From: Bacteroidota bacterium
Lineage (GTDB): Bacteria > Bacteroidota > Bacteroidia > Cytophagales > Cytophagaceae
NCBI GenBank assembly: GCA_023392125.1
Contig: JAEVZS010000009.1
Span: forward strand, 62,001 to 126,000
Direction: 5' to 3'
DNA length: 64,000 bases
This document shows, one piece after another, positions 35,962 to 45,543 of this stretch (position 1 is its first letter; every line of letters starts with the position of its first letter). The notes beneath the pieces are model-generated. The model did not search any database, was not told the origin of the DNA, and worked only from the letters and a program-made list of their open reading frames with translations. Position numbers and translations under genes: made by a program.

Positions 35962-36762
35962 CTAGATTTTCTTTTCAAAATGGGGATCAAAGTTATTAAT
36001 GTTCTCCGTTTTGTTCAATTGTTGATTGTGTTTTTTTAGCTCATCATTAATTACCACATACGTCATTTCCCTGAGCCTTTCAATATCGTCAAAAGTCATC
36101 CCCTTCGTGCTTATTGGCTTGTGATAGATAATTTTCATCAGATGACGCCGTATGGCCACCTTCTTGCCATTGTCCGGAAGAATAATCCAGTTGTATGGAA
36201 TGGTAACCGGTACAACAGGTATCTGCTTTTGGATAGCGATCCTGAAAGGACCTTCCTTGAAAGATATCAGCTCGGGATTATTTTCTCTTGGAATGGTTCC
36301 TTCCGGAAATATAGCGATTGAACGTCCCTGATCTATATGTTTGCAGGCCTCATCAATTACCTTGTATTTACTTATTCCGTTATGTCTGTTGACTGATATG
36401 TAAAGCTTGCGGAACATATAGCCAAACAAGGGAACCTTGGCCAGAGAGCTCTTTCCTACAAATACAAAGTAAAAAGGAGTAGCCAGGCAGAGACTCGGAA
36501 TATCGAGATAACTGGAATGATTGGGGGCATATATTACCGGACTGTTCTTATCGGGCTTATATTCCCATACAATTTTCCACCGGACCGTAGTTATGAAAAA
36601 AACAGCATACGCCCATAGCTTATTGAGAAAATGAGCCTGAGGATACGTTTTCTTATTGCTCAGAAATAAAAGAAAAAAAGGATATAAAAGAAGGAAAACA
36701 ATTAAAAACCAGAAGATACACCATCCGGTATAAAATTTCTTCAAAAACTTCATTGGATACAA
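35962..36762 (-). CDS. 1-acyl-sn-glycerol-3-phosphate acyltransferase (PlsC family)
   Basis: 266 residues. Inner-membrane acyltransferase that adds the second acyl chain to lysophosphatidic acid. It has an N-terminal membrane segment (about 12-34), the catalytic HX4D motif NHSSYLD (His82, Asp87), the FVGKSSLAKVPLFG and FPEGTIPR acceptor motifs, and VPVTIPYNW. The start is either MYPMKF or the ATG three codons in. It leads the plsC-gatC pair. Confidence 0.92.
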   Translation of the reverse strand: MYPMKFLKKFYTGWCIFWFLIVFLLLYPFFLLFLSNKKTYPQAHFLNKLWAYAVFFITTVRWKIVWEYKPDKNSPVIYAPNHSSYLDIPSLCLATPFYFVFVGKSSLAKVPLFGYMFRKLYISVNRHNGISKYKVIDEACKHIDQGRSIAIFPEGTIPRENNPELISFKEGPFRIAIQKQIPVVPVTIPYNWIILPDNGKKVAIRRHLMKIIYHKPISTKGMTFDDIERLREMTYVVINDELKKHNQQLNKTENINNFDPHFEKKI

Positions 36763-36908
36763 TTAGCTATAAAATAGTTGATTGTTTTATGTTGCTCCGT
36801 AAGTCGCAATTCATTTATCACAACAAATTATGAGCAAATAATGTGCAATATAATGGCTTTTTATTCATATTTATTAAAAATTAGCACTTTTAAACGTAGT
36901 CCGGCTTT

Positions 36909-38183
36909 ATGCATTTTCTGTATAGTATTGCCTTCTTAATGTTTCTGAGCATCATGACCGGGGAAGCACAAAAATTGCGTCCGGTCAGGAAACCAGCCGA
37001 TGACGGGATAAGTCAGAAATGGGGCTTTGTTAATACCCGTGACCGGTTTGTTATTTCTCCGGTGTATGATACGGTTTTTTTTGCTTTTCATAACGGGATT
37101 GCAGGCGTCGGAAAATATGTAGGAGATACCTTATATGCTGACATAATTGACCGGAAAGGTGATCGTATTTCTGAAACAGCGTTCAGAAGCCTGGAACTAA
37201 GGGAAGATTATATTTTAGTTGAAAGTCAGGAATTTGCTTACGGGATAGCTGATCTGGCCGGCAATATTTTGGAGAAACCGATATACAAATCGATTGAAAC
37301 CATTCATAAAGATGTTCATCTCGAATATTTTTATCAATGGGATATATACACATTTAAGGGGCGATTAGCTGATACATTTGCTGCTGACAGTATCAGCCAG
37401 GAAAACAAACACCTGATTTTATACCGGAATGGACATTCTTTCCGGGAGATGGTTCCGGATACGCTCATCACCGCCGGAAGTCCGCTGTATGTAAACGACA
37501 AATCCATACCGGATACAAGATGTGCGCTGGCTGACTCACTGGCGGATAGTCTGTCAGTATTGTATACTATGGTGCTGCCCTGTCAGGATGGTCTGATAGC
37601 AGTAGAGCAAAACAAACTCTATGGTTTCATAGATACTGCCGGAAAAATCAGAATTTCGATTCAATACGAAGATATTAAGCAATTTTCCGAAGGCCTCGCA
37701 CCTGTCAGAATTTTGGGAAAATGGGGATATATTGATATTAGTGAGGATATCGTTATACAACCATTCTACGACGATGCCTGGTCTTTCTCCAATGCCTCAG
37801 CCAAAGTGCGAAAAGATGAAAAATTCAATTTTGTCGATAAAAAAGGAACGCTTCGGAACGCATATGGATTTGATTCAGTTGAAGAAAATGAGTTTGGTAA
37901 CTGGTATCTTCGGTTAAATGGAAAAACCGGACTTGCCAATCGTCAGGGTGCAGAAATCATTATTCCCAGGTATCAGAGTCTGGAAGACTGGGGCAATGGT
38001 TATGTCCGCATATTCAGGCACAATGCATTTGGTGTCATTGATTATGACCAGAATATCATAGTTCCTGATAAGTATCAGCTGATTGAGTATGTAAACTCCG
38101 GTATTCTGGCCGGTAATCCGATTGTAAGAAAAAAAATAAACTATCCTTTGGAAAAGATAAGCAATGCCGGGAAAAAGAATTAA
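36909..38183 (+). CDS. WG-repeat secreted protein (first of a pair)
   Basis: 424 residues with a Sec signal (cleavage near GEAQ). It consists of WG beta-repeats with patterns such as QKWGFVNTRDRFVISPVYD, LYGFIDTAGKIRISIQYED and GKWGYIDISEDIVIQPFYD, about 6-8 copies, which usually form a beta-propeller-like surface. The function of WG proteins is unknown, but they are often periplasmic or surface binding proteins. The stop overlaps the start of the next WG gene by 20 bases, so both are made together. The two are paralogues. Confidence 0.85.
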   Translation: MHFLYSIAFLMFLSIMTGEAQKLRPVRKPADDGISQKWGFVNTRDRFVISPVYDTVFFAFHNGIAGVGKYVGDTLYADIIDRKGDRISETAFRSLELREDYILVESQEFAYGIADLAGNILEKPIYKSIETIHKDVHLEYFYQWDIYTFKGRLADTFAADSISQENKHLILYRNGHSFREMVPDTLITAGSPLYVNDKSIPDTRCALADSLADSLSVLYTMVLPCQDGLIAVEQNKLYGFIDTAGKIRISIQYEDIKQFSEGLAPVRILGKWGYIDISEDIVIQPFYDDAWSFSNASAKVRKDEKFNFVDKKGTLRNAYGFDSVEENEFGNWYLRLNGKTGLANRQGAEIIIPRYQSLEDWGNGYVRIFRHNAFGVIDYDQNIIVPDKYQLIEYVNSGILAGNPIVRKKINYPLEKISNAGKKN

Positions 38184-40200
38184 TAATCTGATAGGGATCA
38201 TGCTTTTTTTGACAGCTCAGTCATTTTGTCAGAATATAACCACGCTGGCATATAGTGAAGGTTTGGCTCCTGCCAGAGCTGCGAGCAAAAAGACAGACCT
38301 GCCTTCTTTATTCGGTTTTGTTAATGAAGCCGGACATTTTGTGATCAAGCCACAGTTTGATACGGTTATTTCTGGGTTTAAGAACGGCTATGCAATTGTC
38401 GTCCGCGATACGTATCACGGTGCTATCGATCAGAAGGGAAACACCGTGGTACCGTACACATATACTGCAATCGAACCGGTACAGCACAAAATTTTTCCTG
38501 TCAGGGATGAAAGCGGCTTATGGGGATTTTATGATGCCAGCGGAAAAATGCGGCTGGACTGTGTATACAATAATTTCAGGATTGACAAAGACCTTATAGT
38601 AGCTCAGAAAAATGGAATGTGGGGAGCATTGTCTTTGAAAGGAGAGGAACGTATTCCTTTTAAGTACAGAGAGCTGGAGCGCATGCCGCAACAGAAAAAA
38701 TACAATGCATTCCTGTATAATCACTGGGAACTAAGCGATACGAATCATACGAAACAGGGCTCATTCTCATTTGATAGTCTTGCCCAGGCAGGAAAAGGTG
38801 TTCTGAAGTACTACATGATCGGAAAATACGGCCTGGTTGATCTGGACAACAATATAATCACAAGCTACAGATTTGATTCGATCGGACTTGAAAAGAATGA
38901 GCGTTTTGTTGTCAAGGTATGGGACAAATACGGAGTAATCGATAAAAAAGGCAAGGAAGTACTAAAGCCCGAATTTGAGAAGATCCTGCTTGATAGCCTC
39001 AGTATCCGGGCAGCAATCAGAACAAAAGAGGGTAAAATATGGTGGGGGTTGTATAGTTCGGACGGCAATGAATTACTGCCTGCGATATATCCTTATATCG
39101 GAGAAACAGGGGAGGGGCTGGTGCCTGTACGAGCTGAAAATGGTATCTGGAGATACCTCAATCTGAAAGGAGAAACCATAATACCATTTCGTTTTTCGCA
39201 GGCAGGCCCGTTTTATAATGGATTGGCCCAGGTCACAGATTACCAGTCCGGAAAGCAGTATTTTATAAATGGGGCAGGTAAAGAGATTATTTCTTCGGAT
39301 GAGATTCCCTTTTACCATGCCGATCTTTTCTGGCTTGACAGAAATGATCATAAGATATGGCGTATAACACGAACCAGCTATGATGAATTTACACTGCTGA
39401 ATCCCAAGCTGATTCAGGTAAGTCAGAAAGGTAAAGTAGGGCTTTTGTCATCAGATGATCAGCTTATTGTACCCTGCCGGTATGATTATGTGACGGAGCC
39501 GTCGGCGGAAGGGTATTCCGCAGTGCAGCTGGGAAATAAATGGGGGGTTATTGATCGTAACGGACGCTATTCTATGCCGTTGACGGATAAATTCGAACGT
39601 ATCTTTCCTTTCTATGAAAATTATGCCCGGGTATTGATGAAAGGCCGTTACGGATTTATTGATATCAAAGGCAATATTTATATCTCCCCGCAGTATCCTG
39701 ATGCCGGAAATGCTTCCGAAGGTATGATTGCTGTAAAAATAAATAATAAATGGGGTTTTGTTAATACAGACGAAGTGCTTAAAGTTCAGCCCTATTATGA
39801 TCAGGTATGGGCATTTGTAAACGGATGTGCCATTGTATACGGCAGCGGCAAATACAATCTTGTCAATAAAGAAGGAAAAGAGCTTCACGCTCCCTGCGAA
39901 AGGCTAAAGGTGACTTCTACCGGAAAGTATCTCATGGAACGGGACGGGCGCTTTGGACTTGCTGATGAATGGGGAAATGAGTTTTTGCCTGTTCGCTATG
40001 AAAAAATACGCGAAGTAAAAGACGGATATTTTATCGTTAATTTAAGAGGTCTGTATGGAGTTCTTGATAGAAACGGCACCATAGTGATTCCTATTACATA
40101 CAGCCATATTCAGTATGATACGTTTAACCGGCTTTTTATCTGTGGCTCAGACAATGGCCATAAAGCAATCCGTATCGATCAGAACGGAAGAGCGCAGTAA
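38164..40200 (+). CDS. WG-repeat secreted protein (second of a pair)
   Basis: 678 residues with a signal sequence (IGIMLFLTAQSFCQ). It has about 12 WG repeats spread over most of the length: SLFGFVNEAGHFVIKPQFD, GLWGFYDASGKMRLDCVYN, NKWGVIDRNGRYSMPLTDK, NKWGFVNTDEVLKVQPYYD, GLYGVLDRNGTIVIPITYS. It is the longer paralogue of the preceding gene, and starts inside its last codons, so translational coupling is likely. No catalytic motif was seen. The gene ends just before an inverted repeat that overlaps the start of the next gene. Confidence 0.87.
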   Translation: MPGKRINNLIGIMLFLTAQSFCQNITTLAYSEGLAPARAASKKTDLPSLFGFVNEAGHFVIKPQFDTVISGFKNGYAIVVRDTYHGAIDQKGNTVVPYTYTAIEPVQHKIFPVRDESGLWGFYDASGKMRLDCVYNNFRIDKDLIVAQKNGMWGALSLKGEERIPFKYRELERMPQQKKYNAFLYNHWELSDTNHTKQGSFSFDSLAQAGKGVLKYYMIGKYGLVDLDNNIITSYRFDSIGLEKNERFVVKVWDKYGVIDKKGKEVLKPEFEKILLDSLSIRAAIRTKEGKIWWGLYSSDGNELLPAIYPYIGETGEGLVPVRAENGIWRYLNLKGETIIPFRFSQAGPFYNGLAQVTDYQSGKQYFINGAGKEIISSDEIPFYHADLFWLDRNDHKIWRITRTSYDEFTLLNPKLIQVSQKGKVGLLSSDDQLIVPCRYDYVTEPSAEGYSAVQLGNKWGVIDRNGRYSMPLTDKFERIFPFYENYARVLMKGRYGFIDIKGNIYISPQYPDAGNASEGMIAVKINNKWGFVNTDEVLKVQPYYDQVWAFVNGCAIVYGSGKYNLVNKEGKELHAPCERLKVTSTGKYLMERDGRFGLADEWGNEFLPVRYEKIREVKDGYFIVNLRGLYGVLDRNGTIVIPITYSHIQYDTFNRLFICGSDNGHKAIRIDQNGRAQ

Positions 40201-40224
40201 GCAGTAATTTTTCTGGTATTTTAA

Positions 40225-40254
40225 TTTGCTAAAAATTTTAGTATTTTTAGCAAA
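40225..40254 (+). repeat. Perfect 12-bp inverted repeat overlapping the radical SAM gene start
   Basis: TTTGCTAAAAAT (40225-40236) pairs exactly with ATTTTTAGCAAA (40243-40254) around a 6-base loop TTTAGT. The final A is the first base of the ATG at 40254. It could end WG-gene transcription weakly, act as an operator, or limit access to the start codon. Confidence 0.75.
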
Positions 40255-41312
40255 TGAGCGAACATATTCATGGGCGGGGAGCGCAGTACAATTCTGTAAA
40301 CCGGTTTAGCCGATTGCAGCCGGCTATGGATTTTCCCGAAGGTATAGACGAAGCTCCGTCCGGGCCGGGGAAAACGGAAGTTTATCTGGAAAATCCCAAA
40401 AAAATTCTCAATTCAATAGATAGTCCGGATATCGGTTCTGCCCGCTCCCTGAATCCATATCAGGGGTGTGAGCATGGCTGTATTTATTGCTATGCGCGCA
40501 ACTCTCATGAGTATTGGGGCTGGAGCGCAGGCATTGATTTCGAACAAAAAATTATTGTAAAGCCCAATGCTCCGGAGCTGCTGAGAAAAGAGTTTAAACG
40601 CAAAAACTATGTAGTGCAGCCGGTAATGCTTTCCGGCAATACAGACTGCTATCAGCCTCTCGAACGAAAATACAAGATAACACGAAGCCTGCTCGAAGTC
40701 TTTCTCGAGCACCGGCACCCGGTCAGCATTATTACCAAAAACAGCCTGATTCTCAGAGATACGGACATCTTAACCCGGCTCAGCAATGAAAATCTGGTTC
40801 GTGTTACTATTTCTCTGACTACGCTGGATGAAACGCTCAGACAGAAGCTCGAACCCAGGACTGCATCAGCCAAAAAGCGCCTGGAAATAGTACGAACACT
40901 TTCTGAAGCCGGTATTTCTGTTGGTATTCTTATCGGCCCCGTCATCCCCGGATTAAATAATCAGGAGATTCCAGCCATCTTGAAAGCTGCATCCGAAAAC
41001 GGAGCAACTTCGGCCGGCTATATAATGGTGCGTCTGAACGGACAGATAGGAGCATTATTTACTGATTGGGTCCATAAGCATTTCCCGGACAGAGCAGACA
41101 AAGTACTTAATCATATCCGCCAGGTACACGGCGGGCAGCTGAATGATTCACGCTTTGGTGTACGGATGAAAGGAGAGGGGGTACTGGCAGAGTCTATAGC
41201 CTCGTTATTTAAATTACATCACAAAAAGTACTTTTCAGACAGAAAAAGTATGCCCCTGGATACTCATCGTTTTATACCGGACCCGCAAAATCGTCAGCTG
41301 AGTTTGTTTTAA
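40254..41312 (+). CDS. PA0069-family radical SAM protein
   Basis: 352 residues. Radical SAM enzyme with the 4Fe-4S motif CEHGCIYCYAR (CxxxCxxC) near residue 73, preceded by 'SARSLNPYQG', as in the PA0069/Rv2578c family and related to spore photoproduct lyase-like proteins. Further markers are HPVSIITKNSLILRD and ISLTTLDETLRQKLEPRT. The substrate of this family is unknown; a role in nucleic acid repair is often guessed from the similarity. It stands alone after the WG genes. Confidence 0.88.
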   Translation: MSEHIHGRGAQYNSVNRFSRLQPAMDFPEGIDEAPSGPGKTEVYLENPKKILNSIDSPDIGSARSLNPYQGCEHGCIYCYARNSHEYWGWSAGIDFEQKIIVKPNAPELLRKEFKRKNYVVQPVMLSGNTDCYQPLERKYKITRSLLEVFLEHRHPVSIITKNSLILRDTDILTRLSNENLVRVTISLTTLDETLRQKLEPRTASAKKRLEIVRTLSEAGISVGILIGPVIPGLNNQEIPAILKAASENGATSAGYIMVRLNGQIGALFTDWVHKHFPDRADKVLNHIRQVHGGQLNDSRFGVRMKGEGVLAESIASLFKLHHKKYFSDRKSMPLDTHRFIPDPQNRQLSLF

Positions 41313-41664
41313 TTAAATAGAATCAGGTTTAAGTGCCAAGTAATTGATTTTGAGAAAAATGTTTGGAGTTCCTTATGCTGAAGACATAAGAAACGAGAGC
41401 AGGCTCCACTAATCGCCACGTGACAAACATTCATCCTGTCGTTCCAACAGTGCCTTCCGGACTTCGATAAACTCAGCGGCGCTGTGATCTTTGAGCCTTA
41501 GCTTTAACTTTTCCTTTTAGCGAGCTATAAAATCAATACATAGCGAAGTAAGCACCGAATCCTGTAATTAAAACATCTGTCGTTTTGATAACAATTTCTG
41601 TGGATATAGAGGTTATCTATAGAGACGACTAGTAAACGACCATTAACTATACTCGGGGGCAGCT
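41313..41664. other. Intergenic stretch without recognised gene
   Basis: 352 bases. No frame with coding character was found on either strand. It holds a hairpin TTCCTTATG-CTGAAGA-CATAAGAAA (41369-41393, one mismatch) and a segment CTTCGATAAACTCAGCGGCGCT (41464-41485 approx.) that resembles dispersed intergenic repeats of some bacterial genomes. A degraded repeat or small RNA is possible, but not shown. Confidence 0.4.
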
Positions 41665-42099
41665 ATGTGGAGGCGAAAAGTGTTAATTCTTTTTATTTGT
41701 TCATTACCCTGGCTGGGGCAGGCGCAGTCAGGGAGACTTACCGAAAAGCAACTCAGGGATTTCAGACATGGCACCTATCTGTATAAGAATGGCTATTACA
41801 AGGGTGGTAAAGTAATACGGTCAAAAAAGTGGCAGATTGAAGAATATCCGGGACTCCGGATCAAATTTCGTATAGACTGGATCAGTGATTTTGAATACCA
41901 TCTTACCTTTGTCCGTATATCCGATCCTATTTCTCAGTGCCTGATAGGCAAAGTGATTAAAGTAAAGGTGCTGGAACTTGATGAAGAAAATGAAACATAT
42001 ACCGTCATTATTCAAAATGACACTTATTTTGAATCAGTCAGGCTTGAACGAATAGAAGATGAGCGTAGTGAAGGACGGATTTTTTCTTTTATGAAGTGA
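41665..42099 (+). CDS. Small exported protein of unknown function
   Basis: 144 residues with a clear signal peptide (MWRRKVLILFICSLPWLGQAQ). The mature part has 'KNGYYKGGKVIRSKKWQIEEYPGLRIKF' and WISDFEYHLTFV, then alternating strands, suggesting a small beta-barrel. The W-x-SD-x-EY-x-LTF pattern recalls a small Bacteroidota family that I remember only as uncharacterised and often misnamed DNA topoisomerase IV; this memory is not firm. Nothing suggests a topoisomerase function here. The gene converges on the BamA-like gene with 8 bases between them. Confidence 0.6.
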   Translation: MWRRKVLILFICSLPWLGQAQSGRLTEKQLRDFRHGTYLYKNGYYKGGKVIRSKKWQIEEYPGLRIKFRIDWISDFEYHLTFVRISDPISQCLIGKVIKVKVLELDEENETYTVIIQNDTYFESVRLERIEDERSEGRIFSFMK

Positions 42100-42107
42100 T
42101 AATGCTT

Positions 42108-43490
42108 TCAGAGAATTTTTTGTCCTCCGATAGCGCTCATAAAATGAAAATAGAGGCCACCATACCCCATTCGGTTAAATGAATACTCAGCTCTGATGAC
42201 TATATCATAAAATGTAACCAGATCCAGCCCGATACCTGTCCCCGTAAGTAGCTGGTTGCTGAGTCTGGTATTTCCGGGCAGGGAAACGGGAGCATATACA
42301 TATCCAAGATCAATGTTGCCGGTCAGAAAAAGCGAAACAGGAATCGTCGAAAATTGCGCTATTCCAAGTCCGTACGTTTGTCTGGTTTTACTAAACAGCT
42401 TTAGCTTAACAGAGTTTCTCCATAGCACAGAGTGCTGGCCATTGATCACATAAAGCTCATATCCCCGGACAAAAGTATTTTCATAGCCTAGCCCCCTCAG
42501 GTCATAAAATGCCTGCATTTCCGGAAAAGATATTTTGCCCGAGAGCCCGCCGGCATAAAATACATGATTACGATATAAAGGTCTGAAAAAGCCAATATCC
42601 GGCCTGAAGGACAGAATATTTACTTCTTTATGGCCAAACAGACCTCTTTTTTCAATTTCAAGACTAAGATAATATCCTCTGAGGGCATAGTATTGTACAT
42701 CTCTGCGGTCTCTCAGAAACGTATAGCTTAACACCCCATAACTTCTCGAAGTTCTGCCATGAAGAAAGTACTCAGGGTTGAGCTGTGCGATCGTATCCGA
42801 TATTTTTTGATAGTTAAAACCGGCTTTTAGCCTGTGCCAGGAATAAAACCGGTCTCTGTACACATATTCAGTGAAGCCGGCATACCGTGTCACCTGGGTA
42901 CCGGTCCCTTCATGGTATACCAGACGGTGATCATCAAGGCTATAGGCAAGCGCCCGGCTGTATATATAGGATAATCCGACGTTTAATCCGGACTTCTGTT
43001 TTTTATGGAGATAGGGGATATTGTAGAAAAGTTCGGCCTTGCCGGTAAATCCTCCCTGAAGCTTAAGCTTTAGCGTCTCATTCCGGCCGCGCATATTTTT
43101 CTGAACGAAATAAAACCCGTAATTGATCCTGCTAAGATCTCTGTTGCGCTGCTGCCACCATTCGTTGAAATTTCTGTCAGCCAGGTCTATAAGAGGAATT
43201 ACATACGTATACCAACGTTCCCTGACTGCAATAGTCAGAGTTCCTCTGTTAGCTGATACGGAGTCTATATGACATTTAACAGTTACAAACAAGCCCGTAT
43301 TGAAGACTCTGAATTCGGTGTTGGCAATAAGCTGATTAAGCGCTGTTTTGTACAGCGTATCACCTGCATGTAGTGAAAGTTCGCGCAGTATGATCTCCGG
43401 TTTGGTTTTTACATTTCCTGCAAGGATAATCTTCTCTATGATTATCAGGCTACTATCCTGAGAAAACATTGGAAAAGAATAAAAAAACAA
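42108..43490 (-). CDS. BamA/TamA-like outer membrane protein
   Basis: 460 residues from a TTG codon at 43488-43490. Residues ~17-95 form one POTRA-like domain (IIIEKIILAGNVKTKPEIILREL, a classical POTRA start), followed by strands of a 16-strand-like barrel with SYIYSRALAY, FLRDRRDVQYYALRGYYLSLE and a C-terminal 'AEYSFNRMGYGGLYFHFMSAI'. It may insert or export outer membrane components. The signal peptide is cut short in this frame: an in-frame extension to 43541 (codons KTIKHFLKYVGILFLFFYSFPMFSQ) restores a perfect one but begins with no ATG, GTG or TTG. The true start may be AUA or AUC, or the start codon was altered. Confidence 0.78.
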   Translation of the reverse strand: MFFYSFPMFSQDSSLIIIEKIILAGNVKTKPEIILRELSLHAGDTLYKTALNQLIANTEFRVFNTGLFVTVKCHIDSVSANRGTLTIAVRERWYTYVIPLIDLADRNFNEWWQQRNRDLSRINYGFYFVQKNMRGRNETLKLKLQGGFTGKAELFYNIPYLHKKQKSGLNVGLSYIYSRALAYSLDDHRLVYHEGTGTQVTRYAGFTEYVYRDRFYSWHRLKAGFNYQKISDTIAQLNPEYFLHGRTSRSYGVLSYTFLRDRRDVQYYALRGYYLSLEIEKRGLFGHKEVNILSFRPDIGFFRPLYRNHVFYAGGLSGKISFPEMQAFYDLRGLGYENTFVRGYELYVINGQHSVLWRNSVKLKLFSKTRQTYGLGIAQFSTIPVSLFLTGNIDLGYVYAPVSLPGNTRLSNQLLTGTGIGLDLVTFYDIVIRAEYSFNRMGYGGLYFHFMSAIGGQKIL

Positions 43491-43588
43491 AAATAAAATA
43501 CCAACGTATTTGAGAAAATGCTTGATAGTTTTAAGATTTATTCGTTACTACGATACGCAAAGATAACAGTTCTATAAATTTTTTAAGT

Positions 43589-45487
43589 ATGTCGGAAATC
43601 ATCAGATCATTTGGGGAATATCAGAAAGAATATCAAAAAAGTGTTGATAATCCTGAAAGTTTTTGGGCAGAGAAAGCATCATCGTTTGTATGGAGAAAGA
43701 AATGGGACAAGGTATTACAGTGGAATTTTGAAGATCCCGATATAAAATGGTTTCAGGGAGGTAAGCTTAACATTACAGAAAACTGCCTTGACAGGCACAT
43801 TCCTTTACGCAAGAATAAAAATGCCATTCTTTGGGAACCTAATAATCCGAATGAAAAAGCGCGATCCTTGACATATGGAGAATTGCTTGAAGCTGTTTGC
43901 CGTTTTGCCAATGTGCTGAGGAAAAATGGTGTCGGGAAAGGTGATCGCGTCTGTATTTATATGCCTATGGTACCTGAGCTGGCTATCGCTGTTTTAGCCT
44001 GCGCACGGATCGGAGCCATACACTCCGTAGTTTTTGCCGGATTTTCTGCGTCATCGCTGGCTGATCGTATTAATGATGCTAAAGCCAGACTGATTATTAC
44101 CTCTGACGGTGCCTACCGCGGTACGAAAGACATTGCCGTAAAGTCGATTGTGGATGAAGCTTTGGAAAAAGCTCCTTCAATTGAAACAGCTATTGTATAC
44201 AGGCGTACGGGAGCTGATGTGACCATGAAAGACGGACGTGATAAATGGTGGCATGAAGAAATTGCTCTTGCCGAAGCTGACTGTCAGCCGGAAGAGATGG
44301 ATGCGGAAGATATGCTGTTTATTCTGTACACCTCCGGCTCTACCGGTCAGCCCAAAGGCGTGGTACATACCATAGGAGGATATATGGTCTTTACTCAGTA
44401 TACGTTTGCCAACATATTCCAGTATGAAGAAAATGATGTGTACTGGTGTACGGCCGATATCGGCTGGATTACCGGACATAGCTACATCGTATACGGACCT
44501 TTGCTGAGCGGAGCTACCTCTCTGATGTTTGAAGGAATCCCCACGTTCCCTGATGCAGGCAGATTCTGGCAGATCATTGATAAATACAGGGTAAACCAGT
44601 TTTATACAGCTCCGACCGCCATCAGATCTTTGATGGTGTACGGAGATAAGTATACAGAGCCCTATGATTTGTCTTCTCTGAAAACCCTCGGATCAGTAGG
44701 CGAGCCGATCAATGAAGAAGCCTGGCATTGGCTGGATGAGAAAATCGGTAAAAAGAAGTGCCCTATTGTGGACACCTGGTGGCAGACCGAAACCGGAGGA
44801 ATTCTGATTTCACCGTTATCAGGAATAACGAAAACGAAACCTTCCTATGCGACATTGCCACTACCTGGAATACAGCCTGTCATAGTAGATCCTGAAGGAA
44901 AAATTCTGGAGGGTAACAATGTGGAAGGAAATCTTTGTATACGTTTTCCATGGCCGGCGATATTGCGGACTACATACGGTGATCACGAACGATGCCGTCA
45001 GACTTATTTTTCAACGTATAAAGGGTTGTATTTTACCGGTGATGGCTGCAAACGCGATGCAGATGGCTATTATAGAATACTGGGAAGAGTAGATGATGTA
45101 ATGAATATATCCGGACACCGTATCGGTACAGCAGAGGTTGAAAATGCTATTAACGAACATCCGGCTGTAATTGAATCAGCTGTAGTAGGTTTTCCGCATC
45201 CTGTCAAGGGACAGGGAATATATGCTTTTGTCATACAGAATAATCCTGAGGAGGATATTGCCAGGCTGAAAACCGGCATTCTGGAAGTGGTAACTAAAAT
45301 AATCGGCCCGATAGCCAAACCTGATGAAATACTGGTCGTATCCGGGCTTCCCAAGACCCGGTCAGGAAAGATTATGCGGAGGATTCTGAGAAAAATAGCC
45401 GAAGGAGATGTCTCCAATCTGGGAGATACGAGCACCTTGCTGGATCCTGGTGTTGTAGATGAAATAAAGAAGGCAGCAGGACTGTGA
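43589..45487 (+). CDS. acs: Acetyl-CoA synthetase
   Basis: 632 residues. AMP-forming acetate activation to acetyl-CoA in the cytosol. Motifs: 'CLDRHIPLRKNKNAILWEP', YTSGSTGQPKGVVHT (P-loop), DTWWQTETGG, YFTGDGCKRDADGYYRILGRVDDV, GHRIGTAEVE and the C-terminal KTRSGKIMRR with the lysine usually acetylated to regulate activity. It is slightly shorter than E. coli Acs. It is a single gene with its own terminator. Confidence 0.95.
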   Translation: MSEIIRSFGEYQKEYQKSVDNPESFWAEKASSFVWRKKWDKVLQWNFEDPDIKWFQGGKLNITENCLDRHIPLRKNKNAILWEPNNPNEKARSLTYGELLEAVCRFANVLRKNGVGKGDRVCIYMPMVPELAIAVLACARIGAIHSVVFAGFSASSLADRINDAKARLIITSDGAYRGTKDIAVKSIVDEALEKAPSIETAIVYRRTGADVTMKDGRDKWWHEEIALAEADCQPEEMDAEDMLFILYTSGSTGQPKGVVHTIGGYMVFTQYTFANIFQYEENDVYWCTADIGWITGHSYIVYGPLLSGATSLMFEGIPTFPDAGRFWQIIDKYRVNQFYTAPTAIRSLMVYGDKYTEPYDLSSLKTLGSVGEPINEEAWHWLDEKIGKKKCPIVDTWWQTETGGILISPLSGITKTKPSYATLPLPGIQPVIVDPEGKILEGNNVEGNLCIRFPWPAILRTTYGDHERCRQTYFSTYKGLYFTGDGCKRDADGYYRILGRVDDVMNISGHRIGTAEVENAINEHPAVIESAVVGFPHPVKGQGIYAFVIQNNPEEDIARLKTGILEVVTKIIGPIAKPDEILVVSGLPKTRSGKIMRRILRKIAEGDVSNLGDTSTLLDPGVVDEIKKAAGL

Positions 45488-45499
45488 AAAAAGCATGCC

Positions 45500-45543
45500 G
45501 GTACTACGGGAAAGTGACAGTATTTTCTCGTAGTACCCTTTTG
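45500..45543 (+). terminator. Terminator after acs
   Basis: GGTACTACG (45500-45508) pairs with CGTAGTACC (45529-45537) with a ~20-base loop, followed by TTTTG. It overlaps the end of the convergent LemA-like gene region. Confidence 0.7.
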
